NCBI RefSeq assembly: GCF_003612565.1
Contig: NZ_RAZG01000009.1
Coordinates: 1 to 64,000, forward strand
Direction: 5' to 3'
Length of the DNA stretch: 64,000 nucleotides
Source of the DNA: Roseburia sp. 1XD42-69
GTDB lineage: Bacteria > Bacillota > Clostridia > Lachnospirales > Lachnospiraceae
Of the stretch, positions 53,426 to 63,443 are shown in pieces (position 1 is the first letter of the stretch; each line of letters begins with the position of its first letter). A program made the position numbers and the translations under genes. The notes below the pieces were generated by a model. That model was given only the letters and a program-made list of their open reading frames with translations, was not told the origin of the DNA and did not search any database.

Positions 53426-54739
53426 ATGGATTTGTTTGATTATATGAGAGAACAGAATAGAGAAAAAGAATCGCCGTTAGCCTCAAGGCTTCGGCCTTCG
53501 GACTTGGAGGAGGTTGTGGGACAGCAGCATATTATCGGAAAAGATAAGCTGCTTTACCGGGCCATTAAGGCGGACAAGCTCTCTTCCATTCTGTTTTACG
53601 GGCCGCCGGGGACGGGGAAGACTACCCTTGCCCGGGTGATTGCAAATACCACCAGCGCAGAATTTAAGCAGATAAACGCCACTTCCGCAGGGAAAAAAGA
53701 TATGGAGGCTGTGGTGGCGGAGGCAAAGAACAATCAGGGGATGTACGGCAGGAAAACGATTCTTTTTATCGATGAGATTCACCGGTTTAACAAAGGGCAG
53801 CAGGATTTTCTGCTCCCCTATGTGGAGGACGGCACAGTGATACTAATCGGGGCCACCACGGAGAATCCTTATTTTGAGGTGAACGGGGCTCTTATCTCAC
53901 GCTCTATTATCTTTGAATTAAACTCCCTGTCAAAAGAGGATATTAAGACTCTGATTTTAAGGGCGGTACAGGATGAAAAGAAGGGTATGGGGGCATACAA
54001 TGCCTGTATTGAGGATGAAGCCTTGGAATTTCTTTCGGATATCAGCAACGGGGATGCAAGGGCGGCTTTAAATGCCATTGAGCTTGGAATTTTAACTACT
54101 GACCGAAGTTCGGACGGAAAAATTCATATTACCCTTTCCGTGGCGGAGGAATGTATACAAAAAAGGGTGGTAAAATATGATAAGGACGGGGACAACCACT
54201 ATGACACCATCTCCGCATTTATAAAGAGTATGCGTGGTTCCGACCCGGACGCGGCGGTTTACTATCTGGCGAGGATGCTCTATGCAGGGGAGGACATTAA
54301 GTTTATTGCAAGGCGGATTATGATTTGTGCAGCGGAGGATGTGGGAAATGCAGATCCCCAGGCCCTTGTGGTGGCAGTAGCTGCGGCACAGGCCGTGGAG
54401 CGCCTGGGACTGCCGGAGGCAAGGATTCCTCTCTGCCAGGCTGTCTCCTATGTGGCCTCCGCCCCCAAAAGCAATTCTGCTATTTTGGCCATTGATAAGG
54501 CAATGTCTGTGGTGGCGAAGACAAAGACAGCTCCTATCCCGGTTCACCTTCAGGACGCCCACTATAAATCTGCGGGGAAGCTGGGGCACGGGAATGGATA
54601 TCTCTATGCCCACGATTATCCCGGCCATTATGTGAAACAGCAATACCTGCCTGACGGCCTTACAGGGGAAAAATTTTATGAACCCACCCAAAACGGCTAC
54701 GAGGCGGAAATTGTATCCTATTTAAACAGTTTGCAATAA
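53426..54739 (+). CDS. rarA: Replication-associated recombination protein A
   Basis: 437 residues. MDLFDYMREQNREKESPLAS followed by RLRPSDLEEVVGQQHIIG is the RarA start. Walker A is GPPGTGKTT (from about 59) and Walker B LFIDEIHRFNKGQQD. The C-terminal tetramerisation part has AVYYLARMLYAGEDIKFIAR and AHDYPGHYVKQQYLP. A clamp-loader-like AAA+ protein that acts at stalled replication forks. Confidence 0.94.
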   Translation: MDLFDYMREQNREKESPLASRLRPSDLEEVVGQQHIIGKDKLLYRAIKADKLSSILFYGPPGTGKTTLARVIANTTSAEFKQINATSAGKKDMEAVVAEAKNNQGMYGRKTILFIDEIHRFNKGQQDFLLPYVEDGTVILIGATTENPYFEVNGALISRSIIFELNSLSKEDIKTLILRAVQDEKKGMGAYNACIEDEALEFLSDISNGDARAALNAIELGILTTDRSSDGKIHITLSVAEECIQKRVVKYDKDGDNHYDTISAFIKSMRGSDPDAAVYYLARMLYAGEDIKFIARRIMICAAEDVGNADPQALVVAVAAAQAVERLGLPEARIPLCQAVSYVASAPKSNSAILAIDKAMSVVAKTKTAPIPVHLQDAHYKSAGKLGHGNGYLYAHDYPGHYVKQQYLPDGLTGEKFYEPTQNGYEAEIVSYLNSLQ

Positions 54740-54770
54740 GATTTTCTATACAAAGTCAGGAGGAGTAAAG

Positions 54771-56057
54771 ATGAAATCATATCAGGAAATGACAAATGAA
54801 GAGCTGCTGCAGGAAAAGAAGGTTCTTGAGGCAGAGTACAAAAAGTACCAGAAGAGGGGGCTTCAGCTGGATATGTCCAGAGGAAAACCTTCGGCGGAGC
54901 AGTTGGATATATCCATGGGAATGATGGATGTCTTAAGCAGTACCACGGATTTGGCCTGTGAGGACGGAACCGACTGCCGCAATTACGGGGTGTTAGGAGG
55001 GATCCAGGAGGCAAAAGTGCTGATTGGGGATATGATTGAATGTAATCCCGACAACATTATTATCTATGGAAATTCCAGTTTAAATACCATGTACGATATT
55101 GTGTCCCATTCTATGACCCACGGTGTTATGGGAAGCACGCCCTGGTGCAAACTGGACAAAGTGAAATTTTTATGTCCTGTGCCGGGATATGACAGGCACT
55201 TTGCCATTACAGAGCACTTTGGCATTGAAATGGTCAATGTGCCCATGCTCCCCACAGGGCCGGACATGGATATGGTGGAGAACTTGGTATCAAAAGATGA
55301 TGCCATCAAGGGAATCTGGTGTGTGCCCAAATACTCCAATCCCCAGGGAATTACCTATTCTGACGAGACGGTGCGCAGATTTGCCAGATTGAAACCTGCT
55401 GCAAGCGATTTCCGTATTTACTGGGACAATGCTTACGGGGTTCACCATCTCTATGATATCGACCAGGACAGCCTGATTGAGATTCTTGCAGAGTGTAAAC
55501 GTGTGGGAAATCCGGATTTGGTTTACAAATTCTGTTCCACATCCAAAATCAGTTTCCCGGGTTCCGGCATTGCGGCGGTTGCCACTTCCGCAAATAATCT
55601 GGAAGATCTGAAAAAGCAGTTAAAGGTTCAGACCATCGGCCATGACAAGGTAAACCAGCTGAGACATGTGCGGTTTTTCAAAGATATTTACGGCATGACG
55701 GAACATATGAAAAAACATGCAGAAATTTTAAGGCCCAAATTTGAACTGGTGTTAAGCAAGTTTGAGGAGGAGTTAAAAGATTTGGGCGTGGGTATGTGGT
55801 ATACGCCCAAGGGAGGATACTTTATCTGTTATGAAGCATTGGAGGGATGTGCAAAAGCCATTGTGTCCAAGGCAAAAAAAGCCGGAGTGGTCATGACTCC
55901 TGCAGGAGCTCCTTTCCCCTACGGAAAAGACCCGAAGGACTGTATTATCCGTATTGCCCCCACCTATCCGGACCTGGAGGATTTGGCAATCGCGGCAAAT
56001 ATTTTTGTGGTGTGTGTAAAATTAGCAAGTGTGGAGAAGTTGTTGGGAGAAATCTGA
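54771..56057 (+). CDS. Class I aminotransferase (aspartate/alanine type)
   Basis: 428 residues behind CAGGAGGAGTAAAG. RGLQLDMSRGKPSAEQLDIS is the distinctive N-terminus of the Asp_aminotransf (PF12897-type) group. The PLP Lys is in FCSTSKISFPGSGIAA and the PLP-phosphate Arg in CIIRIAPTYP. WCVPKYSNPQGITYSDETVR is also conserved. It would transfer amino groups between aspartate/alanine and 2-oxoglutarate. The next gene starts 1 bp after its stop. Confidence 0.87.
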   Translation: MKSYQEMTNEELLQEKKVLEAEYKKYQKRGLQLDMSRGKPSAEQLDISMGMMDVLSSTTDLACEDGTDCRNYGVLGGIQEAKVLIGDMIECNPDNIIIYGNSSLNTMYDIVSHSMTHGVMGSTPWCKLDKVKFLCPVPGYDRHFAITEHFGIEMVNVPMLPTGPDMDMVENLVSKDDAIKGIWCVPKYSNPQGITYSDETVRRFARLKPAASDFRIYWDNAYGVHHLYDIDQDSLIEILAECKRVGNPDLVYKFCSTSKISFPGSGIAAVATSANNLEDLKKQLKVQTIGHDKVNQLRHVRFFKDIYGMTEHMKKHAEILRPKFELVLSKFEEELKDLGVGMWYTPKGGYFICYEALEGCAKAIVSKAKKAGVVMTPAGAPFPYGKDPKDCIIRIAPTYPDLEDLAIAANIFVVCVKLASVEKLLGEI

Positions 56058-56058
56058 T

Positions 56059-57144
56059 ATGACATTTCACAGGAAAAAATATATAGCGGCGGCAGCAGGA
56101 TTCCTGCTGCTTTTCGCATTGACGGCAGGAGTTTTATGGTTTCTTTTTCAGCCCAAAAGCCAAATTATCTTAGCGGCGGCGGGCACATACAAGGATTCAG
56201 AATGGGTTCCTGTGTTACAGGAATCCCAATTTTTAAAACAGGATGATATATCTGTTCGTGTAAAATGGCATTCCGGTGCGGCGGCAGGAAACCTGAACCT
56301 GGCATTTGCCGGTGAAGAGACGGGGATATCTTTCCGCACAGGGGTTTTGGGCACATCGATTGATATGCAGGGGATTTTGTCGGAGGATATTTTGAGACTT
56401 CAGATACCTGTGACGGGGGATATGGTTTATACCCATAGTCTAACGGAGGAGACTCCTTTTTTTGATAAGCTTTTCGGAAAGAGGAATGCAGAGGGGTTGG
56501 ATCAGTTTTTGAAAAAACTCTCCGGGTTCCGCTGGAAAAAAAAACAGGAGATTACCTTTTCTTCAAAGGATTTTGCTGGAATTTTAAAGGATGTTTCCGT
56601 GGAGAGGGCCAAGTCGGAAAAATATGAGATTGACGGGAAAGAGGTTTCCTGCAGAGGTTTTTCCCTGGATATCTCCGGCGGCATCCAGAGGGTGGATGCC
56701 GGGTTTATCCCGGAGGAGATGTATGTGTATCTATATCGCAATAAATTGGCGGCTGTACGGGTGAAATACCAGGGAGACATATGGGAACTGCGTTTTTTGG
56801 GAGGAAAAAACAGGGATAGCAAAATTATGTTTGTAAAGGAAGGGGAATTACTTCTCACGGTAAAAGGGGAGCAGAAGGGGGATGATTTTCCCATTTCTAT
56901 TGGAATTAAAAACAGTGAAGGGTCACGGTTTTCACTGGGGGGAGAACTGAAAGAGGATGGTTTCCATGCAGATATCCGTTCGGCGGAAATCAAGGGGAAG
57001 GACGTTCGGATAGAGGGGGAGGTATCTTTGACTCCTGGGGCAGAGATGGAGGAACTTTCGGGAGATACTATGGATTTGGAACATCTCCCGGAGGTTCAAA
57101 AACAGATTTTGATTGCTGTGTTTCGAGTGCTTCGCATAAGCTGA
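56059..57144 (+). CDS. Membrane-anchored hypothetical protein
   Basis: 361 residues from ATG 56059. One N-terminal helix (about 8-30, YIAAAAGFLLLFALTAGVLW) is followed by a beta-rich outer domain, with SFRTGVLGTSIDMQG and FPISIGIKNSEGSRF as typical stretches. I do not recognise a family. It follows the aminotransferase with no gap and may share its transcript, but a functional link is not evident. Confidence 0.6.
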   Translation: MTFHRKKYIAAAAGFLLLFALTAGVLWFLFQPKSQIILAAAGTYKDSEWVPVLQESQFLKQDDISVRVKWHSGAAAGNLNLAFAGEETGISFRTGVLGTSIDMQGILSEDILRLQIPVTGDMVYTHSLTEETPFFDKLFGKRNAEGLDQFLKKLSGFRWKKKQEITFSSKDFAGILKDVSVERAKSEKYEIDGKEVSCRGFSLDISGGIQRVDAGFIPEEMYVYLYRNKLAAVRVKYQGDIWELRFLGGKNRDSKIMFVKEGELLLTVKGEQKGDDFPISIGIKNSEGSRFSLGGELKEDGFHADIRSAEIKGKDVRIEGEVSLTPGAEMEELSGDTMDLEHLPEVQKQILIAVFRVLRIS

Positions 57145-57261
57145 CACAGCACTGGACAAATATTAACAAGATATGGTATGATAATTTTGGATTATCCCAG
57201 GAAAAAGCAAGAGATAGAATATGACATTAGAATTTTGGGGAGAAAAACGGGAGATTGTTTG

Positions 57262-58887
57262 ATGGAAACTTCTAATTCTGGCAAGAGATTGGATAAAAAG
57301 ATAACGTATGCGTATATTATACTGCTGATTCTTGCAGTGCTGCTCACTGCACTGGAATACGCTTTTGCAAATGACGGCGTAGCATATGATGTGAGGACGG
57401 TTGTGGACCGGGAGGAGTTGTGTCCGGAACGGGTGGAAATCATTGACCAGGATACCAGGGATTTTTATTTTACAGATGTGAGGGTGTTTGGGGAGGCGGA
57501 CTGTCTGTTTTTTTGCAGCAGCCATCAGAATGTGGAGGTGTATCAGGGGGACCACCTTCTTTATCAGTTAAAAAGAGGAAATCATATCTTTGATAGGACA
57601 ACGGGATTCCATTGGAATTTTGTACAGATGGAACAAAAGGCAAGTTTTTTAAGGGTGCGGGTTCAGGCCTTATTTCCCCAGATCAGGGAATATCAGCTTC
57701 ACTTTTATAAAGGAAACGCTTTTAAAATCTTTATGGAACAGGTGAGGGAAGATTTTGGAAATGTTATGGTGAGCATTATGGATGTGGCCATTGGAATCGT
57801 ACTCTTTGCTTATTGGGTTACTCTGAAAAAAAGGTTAAAAGCAGGAAACGGCCTGTTGTATTTTGGGCTGTTTTCCATTTTAATGGGATTGTGGTCCTTT
57901 GGTGAGACCGCTATTTTCCAGATGACCATTGCAAACCGGCCGGCGGCTTCCGATATGGGATATCTTTTGGTTATGCTTCTCCCGGTTCCTTTTATTCTTT
58001 TTGCCCGGGATTTTCTGGAGGTGGAGGAGAGAAAGATTTCCAACGGGCTTTGCATATTCTCTTTTGTCAACAGCGTCTGCTGTGTGATTCTGCATCTCTC
58101 GGGGGTTCTGGCCCACAAACAGACAGCTACAACCACCCATTTGCTTTTAGTTGCGGCCCTCTGTTATATGGTGTATGCCCTGCGCACACATATACGGGAA
58201 ATTGGTTTTGATTCCCGGGTATGGGTGAACATGGCAGGGCTTTTGATTCTGGCAGTCACCTGTGTATTGGATTTATCAGCCTTTTATATCAAAGCAGGAG
58301 GCATTGATGTAATCGGAAGGATAGGGCTTTTATTTTATATTATTTTGGTGGGATTCCAGGCGGCAAGGGATACTTTAAAGCAGCTAGACCAGGGGCGTCA
58401 GGCAGAGCTTTTGGTGGAATTGGCGGATTTGGATAATCTCACCGGGCTTTACAATCGGAATACATATAACAAATGGGTAGAAGACCACCCCAGGCCGGAT
58501 GGAACCACAATTCTCACATTTGATTTGAATTACTTAAAGAAGTGCAATGACACCCTTGGCCATGCCATGGGGGATCTTTATATCCGCAGCGCCGCCCAGA
58601 TTATCGCCCAGGTTTTTGAGGGTCAGGGAAAGTGCTACCGCATTGGGGGGGATGAGTTTTGTGTAATTGTAAACGGACTCATTGGTTCCAGTGAAATGGA
58701 GGAAAAATTTTCCAAAATGGAAGAAATGGAAAAAGAATATACCCCCAAGGAAGCGGGAATACCTCTGCAGATTGCCCACGGTTATGCCTATTTTGACAAG
58801 TATCAGGATGCGGACATTGAAAAGAGCAGGGAGCGGGCGGACAAAAAAATGTACGATAACAAAAAACTCCGCAAAGAGAAAGGCTGA
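57262..58887 (+). CDS. Diguanylate cyclase with membrane sensor
   Basis: 541 residues from ATG 57262, with GGGAG upstream; the frame is open from 57178. An N-terminal helix, an extracellular beta-domain of about 150 residues and a block of seven helices (about 170-375) give a 7TM-DISM-like sensor. The GGDEF domain has LTGLYNRNTYNKWVEDH and the active loop YRIGGDEFCVIV. No EAL domain. It would make cyclic di-GMP in response to an external ligand. Convergent with the AraC gene at 58898. Confidence 0.88.
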   Translation: METSNSGKRLDKKITYAYIILLILAVLLTALEYAFANDGVAYDVRTVVDREELCPERVEIIDQDTRDFYFTDVRVFGEADCLFFCSSHQNVEVYQGDHLLYQLKRGNHIFDRTTGFHWNFVQMEQKASFLRVRVQALFPQIREYQLHFYKGNAFKIFMEQVREDFGNVMVSIMDVAIGIVLFAYWVTLKKRLKAGNGLLYFGLFSILMGLWSFGETAIFQMTIANRPAASDMGYLLVMLLPVPFILFARDFLEVEERKISNGLCIFSFVNSVCCVILHLSGVLAHKQTATTTHLLLVAALCYMVYALRTHIREIGFDSRVWVNMAGLLILAVTCVLDLSAFYIKAGGIDVIGRIGLLFYIILVGFQAARDTLKQLDQGRQAELLVELADLDNLTGLYNRNTYNKWVEDHPRPDGTTILTFDLNYLKKCNDTLGHAMGDLYIRSAAQIIAQVFEGQGKCYRIGGDEFCVIVNGLIGSSEMEEKFSKMEEMEKEYTPKEAGIPLQIAHGYAYFDKYQDADIEKSRERADKKMYDNKKLRKEKG

Positions 58888-58897
58888 CAGAGCCAGC

Positions 58898-59758
58898 CTA
58901 TTGGTGACTGATTTGAGCGTATTTTTTGGGGGAAATGCCCACGGATTTGGAAAAGGATTTTAAAAAGTTGCTGTAGTCGTTAAATCCGCACTGTTCGCAT
59001 ACCTCCGTCACACCGATTCCTTCAGCCAACAGGGATTTGGCAATGGAAATCCGTCTTGCAGTGATATATTTGTTAATGGTGGTTCCTGTAGTAGCCTTAA
59101 AAATCCTGCATATGTAGGATTCACTGATGAAAAAGCGGGAGGCCAGGTCTGCAATGGAAATTGTCTGATGGATATTGTTGTTGATATAGGACAATATCTC
59201 ATCTACCTGGGCATTGTATGTGACACCGGATTCCTCCGCAGGTTTTTCTTCACGGGAGCGGCAGATGCTGTTTATCATAATAAAAAGTTCGCAGAATACA
59301 CCCCGCTCAATAAGGTCGGATCCATAGTCGTTAGATGAGGTTATTTTATTAATATAGTATAAAAAACGTTTCTGCTGCTCTTTTGTAAGGACAATCTTAT
59401 GGGAAAATCCAGCAGGGCGTTGTGTAAAACAGTATTCCAGATCCGTTTTTTGGGTGGACATGTCCTTGATAAAGTCAGGATGTATGCTAAGTATGATGCG
59501 CTCATGTACCGTCTGGTCAATCTGTGTGAGATAATGGCTTTCGTATTGGTTTATCACAAAAAGATTCCCAGGTTCGATGGAGTAGAGCTTATTGTCAATC
59601 AGAAACTGTTTACCGCCGGATATGGAGTAATATACTTCATAACAGTCATGGATATGCATGTCCATGGCTTTTTCATCCTTATAGAGATGGGCGACAGCAA
59701 AATACTGGTCCCTGGCGGCTGTTTCCATTGCGGCTTTACAGGAATTCAGATCTATCAT
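58898..59758 (-). CDS. AraC family regulator with cupin domain
   Basis: 286 residues behind AAGGAGGAC. The cupin half has MHIHDCYEVYYSISGGKQFL and SIEPGNLFVINQYESHYLTQ. The C-terminal HTHs are TISIADLASRFFISESYICR and VTEVCEQCGFNDYSNFLKSF. It is divergent from the serine hydrolase at 59849 (91 bp apart) and may regulate it. Confidence 0.87.
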   Translation of the reverse strand: MIDLNSCKAAMETAARDQYFAVAHLYKDEKAMDMHIHDCYEVYYSISGGKQFLIDNKLYSIEPGNLFVINQYESHYLTQIDQTVHERIILSIHPDFIKDMSTQKTDLEYCFTQRPAGFSHKIVLTKEQQKRFLYYINKITSSNDYGSDLIERGVFCELFIMINSICRSREEKPAEESGVTYNAQVDEILSYINNNIHQTISIADLASRFFISESYICRIFKATTGTTINKYITARRISIAKSLLAEGIGVTEVCEQCGFNDYSNFLKSFSKSVGISPKKYAQISHQ

Positions 59759-59848
59759 GGCGCAGTCCTCCTTAGGTGTTTTGATAAGAGTATAGCGGAA
59801 AAGTTCAGGATTTGCAAGATTTAAAGATAAAGATAGAAGGAGAAAAAT

Positions 59849-61012
59849 ATGAATCAGGAGATAGAAAGGCAGTTGGAAGGATTGCTTATAGATGCCGTTA
59901 TGTGCGGGGAGATTCCTTTTGGAAATCTTTTGGTGCGAAAAGACGGGGAGGAGTTTTGCTATCTGGGCCAGGGGGTGGAGCGGGATGCCATTTTCAGGCT
60001 GTATTCTCTCACAAAGCCCATTACCTCAGGTGCAGTGATGAAGCTAATGGAGCAGGGAAAGCTTTTATACTCGGATGAGATTTCCAAATACCTCCAGGGA
60101 TTTATTATGCCCTGGGCCTTAACGGATGAAAAAATCCAGAAAACGTCCCGGGAGGTTACGATCCGGGATTTGATGAATATGACTTCCGGCCTGGTGTACG
60201 GGGATTTCCCGGGAAGGGCGGGGAGAGATGCAAAAAAGGTATTTGATGAGATCCACAAACGCCTGTATACGGACCATCCTCTTTCCACCGTGGAGGCGGC
60301 AAATCTTTTCGGTCTTGGAGTGTTAAATTTTGCTCCCGGTGAGTCCTGGAATTACGGCACTTCCGCAGACGTCCTCGGTGCCATTGTGGAAATTGTGTCC
60401 GGCATGCCCTTTGGGGAATTTTTGCAGAAGGAATTTTTTGAACCACTGGAGATGGAGGACACAGGTTTTTATGTGGAGAAGGAAAAACAGAAAAGGCTTG
60501 TGAGGAGTTACAAGCGGACGGATATCGGATTTGAGTTTTATACAGGGAATTACCTGGGGGTGATGAATGCCATGGATAAAAAACCTGCCTTTGAATCCGG
60601 CGGGGCCGGGCTTTGCTCTACCATAGACGATTACAGCCATTACACAGATATGCTTCTTGAAAATGGGGTCTATAAAGGCAGGCGTATTTTAAAGGAACAG
60701 ACGGTTAGGTTTATGACCTCTCCCAAATTAAATGAGGCCCAGAAAAAGAACCTGGGCTGGGGCGTGGACTATTTTGGGTACAATTACGGCAATCTTATGC
60801 GTATTCTGGAAAAGCCGGGCATGGCATCCACTTTGGGCAGTGTGGGAGAGTATGGCTGGGACGGCTGGATGGGGACATTTTTCTGCAACAGCCCTAGGGA
60901 GCGGATGAGCATTATTTTTATGACCCAGCGCACGGATTCCGGGTGGCTTCCTGTGGCAAAGCGGATAAAAAATGTGTTGTTTGGAGAGTTTGGGACAGGG
61001 GAATATAGGTGA
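59849..61012 (+). CDS. Beta-lactamase-fold serine hydrolase (class C-like)
   Basis: 387 residues behind AGAAGGAGAAAAA. The nucleophile motif S-x-x-K is SLTK in FRLYSLTKPITSGAVMKLME, and the Y-x-S/N motif is YGTS in WNYGTSADVLGAIVEIVSGM. LTPYLQGFI-like spacing and FESGGAGLCSTIDDYSHYTD are typical of family members. There is no signal peptide, so it acts inside the cell, as an esterase or peptidase rather than a secreted beta-lactamase. Confidence 0.85.
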   Translation: MNQEIERQLEGLLIDAVMCGEIPFGNLLVRKDGEEFCYLGQGVERDAIFRLYSLTKPITSGAVMKLMEQGKLLYSDEISKYLQGFIMPWALTDEKIQKTSREVTIRDLMNMTSGLVYGDFPGRAGRDAKKVFDEIHKRLYTDHPLSTVEAANLFGLGVLNFAPGESWNYGTSADVLGAIVEIVSGMPFGEFLQKEFFEPLEMEDTGFYVEKEKQKRLVRSYKRTDIGFEFYTGNYLGVMNAMDKKPAFESGGAGLCSTIDDYSHYTDMLLENGVYKGRRILKEQTVRFMTSPKLNEAQKKNLGWGVDYFGYNYGNLMRILEKPGMASTLGSVGEYGWDGWMGTFFCNSPRERMSIIFMTQRTDSGWLPVAKRIKNVLFGEFGTGEYR

Positions 61013-61149
61013 GCAATATTCCGCCTAAGGAACTGTTAATAAATAACGTTATAACCGCTTATCCAAATATTTTATTGCAGCCAATTCTATGAGATTACGC
61101 ATACCAATAAAATACATTCCAAACATAGTTAGCCTTGTAAGGGTGAAAG

Positions 61150-61416
61150 TTATTTCTTTGCTTTCAGCAGATAAAGCCACATGGTAGCTATTACAGTTAA
61201 AATAAGTAAATTCAAGATAAAAATTTGGTCATTCATTCTAAGCCTCCCTAGAAATTTGGAATGCTTCTGCAATCCTAAAAGCCAATTCCAAAGACGGCGT
61301 AATTTGTACTTTTCTATTGAAATTACCGCCTGCCGTGAAATTCCGACTTTGTTAGCTAAATCTTCTTGCGTCCAATTTCTTTCTGCTCGCAAAACTTTAA
61401 TTCTATTACATATCAA
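61150..61416 (-). pseudogene. Frameshifted XRE regulator and a small membrane peptide
   Basis: A TTG at 61416 behind AAAGGAGAAA gives MICNRIKVLRAERNWTQEDL and the HTH GISRQAVISIEKYK. One base appears lost near 61310: the continuation TPSLELAFRIAEAFQISREA lies in another frame ending at a TAG. The main frame instead runs on into MNDQIFILNLLILTVIATMW, a 28-codon membrane peptide that was probably a separate coupled gene. The DNA-binding part is intact, so a truncated regulator could still bind. Confidence 0.65.
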
Positions 61417-61438
61417 GGTAATTTCTCCTTTACAAAAT

Positions 61439-61456
61439 GTAATCAACTGATTACAA
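61439..61456. promoter_or_regulatory. Palindromic operator of the XRE gene
   Basis: TGTAATCA-GT/AC-TGATTACA is a perfect palindrome apart from its central two bases. It lies 22 bp upstream of the XRE start and is a likely autoregulatory site. Confidence 0.55.
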
Positions 61457-61674
61457 GTTGTACTATTATAATCAAGTTTTGTCAATAGGGAACAAAGAGA
61501 ATTTACGACTTCGCAGGAATTTAAGGTGTTCCATACTAGTCGGCCAGCCTTACCTCAACTTGGTTATGGGTTTTGCTTGTTCATTTTATTCCTTATTTTA
61601 GCAAAATAATTACAAGAAATTGAAAATATGGTATGCTATACTTGATTTAGAATAAGAAAAGGAGATGGAGTGCC

Positions 61675-62535
61675 ATGGAACTTAGAACAGCGGCTTCCCC
61701 AAAGGATGTGAAGCATTATACCACAGACCGGCTTCGGGAAGAGTTTTTGATTCAGAATTTGTTTGTTACCGGAGAAATCAAGTTAGTGTACAGCCATATT
61801 GACCGTATCATCACCGGAGCGGCAGTGCCGGTAGAGCCTATTGCTTTAACTGCCGGGGATGAACTTCGGGCAGAATACTTTTTGCAGAGAAGAGAGATGG
61901 GGGTAATCAATATCGGGCCTAAGGGAATTATCTCTGTGGACGGAAAAGAGTATGAGCTTGACTATAAGGACGGCATGTACATAGGCATGGGGGCCAGGGA
62001 TATCATATTTAAGAGCGCAGACACAAAAAATCCTGCCAGATTTTATATCAACAGCGTTCCCGCCCACACATCCTATCCCACTGCTTTAATTAAAATGGAG
62101 GGGACGCCGGCAGAGGATGTAGTGATTATCAAAGATGAAAACAAAGTGGAATTGGGATGTTTAGAGGAGTCTAACCACAGGGTGATTAACAAATATATCC
62201 TTCCGGGTCAGGTAAAAAGCTGTCAGCTTGTTATGGGTATGACGGCGTTAAAACCGGGAAGCGTATGGAATACCATGCCCTGTCACACTCATGACAGGAG
62301 AATGGAAGTCTATCTGTATTTTGAAATGCCGGAGGATGCAGTTGTAATGCATTACATGGGAGAGCCTACGGAGACAAGGCATATTGTAATGCGCAACGAG
62401 GAGGCAGTGATTTCTCCAAGCTGGTCTATCCATGCGGGAAGCGGCACCCAGGCATATACCTTTATCTGGGGCATGTGCGGAGAAAATCAGGCATTTGACG
62501 ATATGGACGGCGTTGCAATGGGGGATATCAGATAA
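61675..62535 (+). CDS. kduI: 5-dehydro-4-deoxy-D-glucuronate isomerase
   Basis: 286 residues. MELRTAASPKDVKHYTTDRL is the KduI start. The metal site His residues lie in CHTHDRRMEVYLYFEMPEDA, with the conserved Glu, and SPSWSIHAGSGTQAYTFIWG is also diagnostic. It converts 5-keto-4-deoxyuronate (DKI) to DKII. kduD follows after 24 bp, so the two form an operon. Together with kdgK (26044) they complete the path from unsaturated uronates to KDPG. Confidence 0.93.
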   Translation: MELRTAASPKDVKHYTTDRLREEFLIQNLFVTGEIKLVYSHIDRIITGAAVPVEPIALTAGDELRAEYFLQRREMGVINIGPKGIISVDGKEYELDYKDGMYIGMGARDIIFKSADTKNPARFYINSVPAHTSYPTALIKMEGTPAEDVVIIKDENKVELGCLEESNHRVINKYILPGQVKSCQLVMGMTALKPGSVWNTMPCHTHDRRMEVYLYFEMPEDAVVMHYMGEPTETRHIVMRNEEAVISPSWSIHAGSGTQAYTFIWGMCGENQAFDDMDGVAMGDIR

Positions 62536-62559
62536 AAACTATATTAGGAGGTAAAGGAA

Positions 62560-63360
62560 ATGGCATTTATTGACAATTATTCCTTGCAGGGTAAAATTGC
62601 CTGGGTAACAGGGGCATCTTACGGAATCGGTTTTGCAATCGCATCTGCTTATGCGGAGGCAGGGGCTACTATCGTATTTAACGATATTAAACAGGAATTG
62701 GTGGACAAAGGTCTGGCATCCTACAAAGAAAAAGGTATCGACGCCCATGGTTATGTCTGTGACGTGACAAATGAGGAGCAGGTACAGGCTGCCGTAGAGA
62801 AGATTCAGAATGAAGTGGGGATTATTGATATCCTGGTAAACAATGCAGGAATTATTAAGCGTATCCCAATGACAGAGATGAAGGCGGAAGAGTTCCGTCA
62901 GGTTATCGACGTAGACTTAAACGCACCCTTTATTGTGTCAAAGGCAGTGATTCCGGGGATGATGAAAAAAGGACACGGAAAAATTATAAATATCTGTTCC
63001 ATGATGAGCGAATTAGGACGTGAGACAGTTTCCGCTTATGCGGCGGCAAAGGGCGGTTTAAAGATGCTTACCAGAAATATCTGTGCAGAGTACGGCCAGT
63101 ATAATATCCAGTGTAACGGTATCGGGCCAGGTTATATCGCAACTCCCCAGACTGCTCCTTTAAGGGAGAAACAGGCGGATGGAAGCAGGCATCCTTTTGA
63201 TGAGTTTATCTGCGCTAGAACCCCTGCTGGCAGATGGTTAAATGCAGAAGAGTTACAGGGGCCGGCAGTATTCCTTGCGTCAGAGGCTTCCAATGCAGTG
63301 AACGGACATATTCTGTATGTGGATGGCGGTATTCTGGCATATATCGGAAAACAGCCGTAA
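62560..63360 (+). CDS. kduD: 2-deoxy-D-gluconate 3-dehydrogenase
   Basis: 266 residues behind AGGAGGTAAAGGA. Short-chain dehydrogenase: cofactor loop TGASYGIGFAIASAYAEAGA, NNAG in ILVNNAGIIKRIPM, catalytic Ser in ICSMMSELG and Tyr-x-x-x-Lys in SAYAAAKGGLKML. It reduces DKII to 2-keto-3-deoxygluconate, as the pair with kduI implies. Confidence 0.92.
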   Translation: MAFIDNYSLQGKIAWVTGASYGIGFAIASAYAEAGATIVFNDIKQELVDKGLASYKEKGIDAHGYVCDVTNEEQVQAAVEKIQNEVGIIDILVNNAGIIKRIPMTEMKAEEFRQVIDVDLNAPFIVSKAVIPGMMKKGHGKIINICSMMSELGRETVSAYAAAKGGLKMLTRNICAEYGQYNIQCNGIGPGYIATPQTAPLREKQADGSRHPFDEFICARTPAGRWLNAEELQGPAVFLASEASNAVNGHILYVDGGILAYIGKQP

Positions 63361-63443
63361 TAATAGGAACGTGAAAAGGGAAAAGTTATGTTTGTATAAA
63401 GGGGCTGTCGGGAAATAGATAGCCCTACATTGAAAGAGATGTT

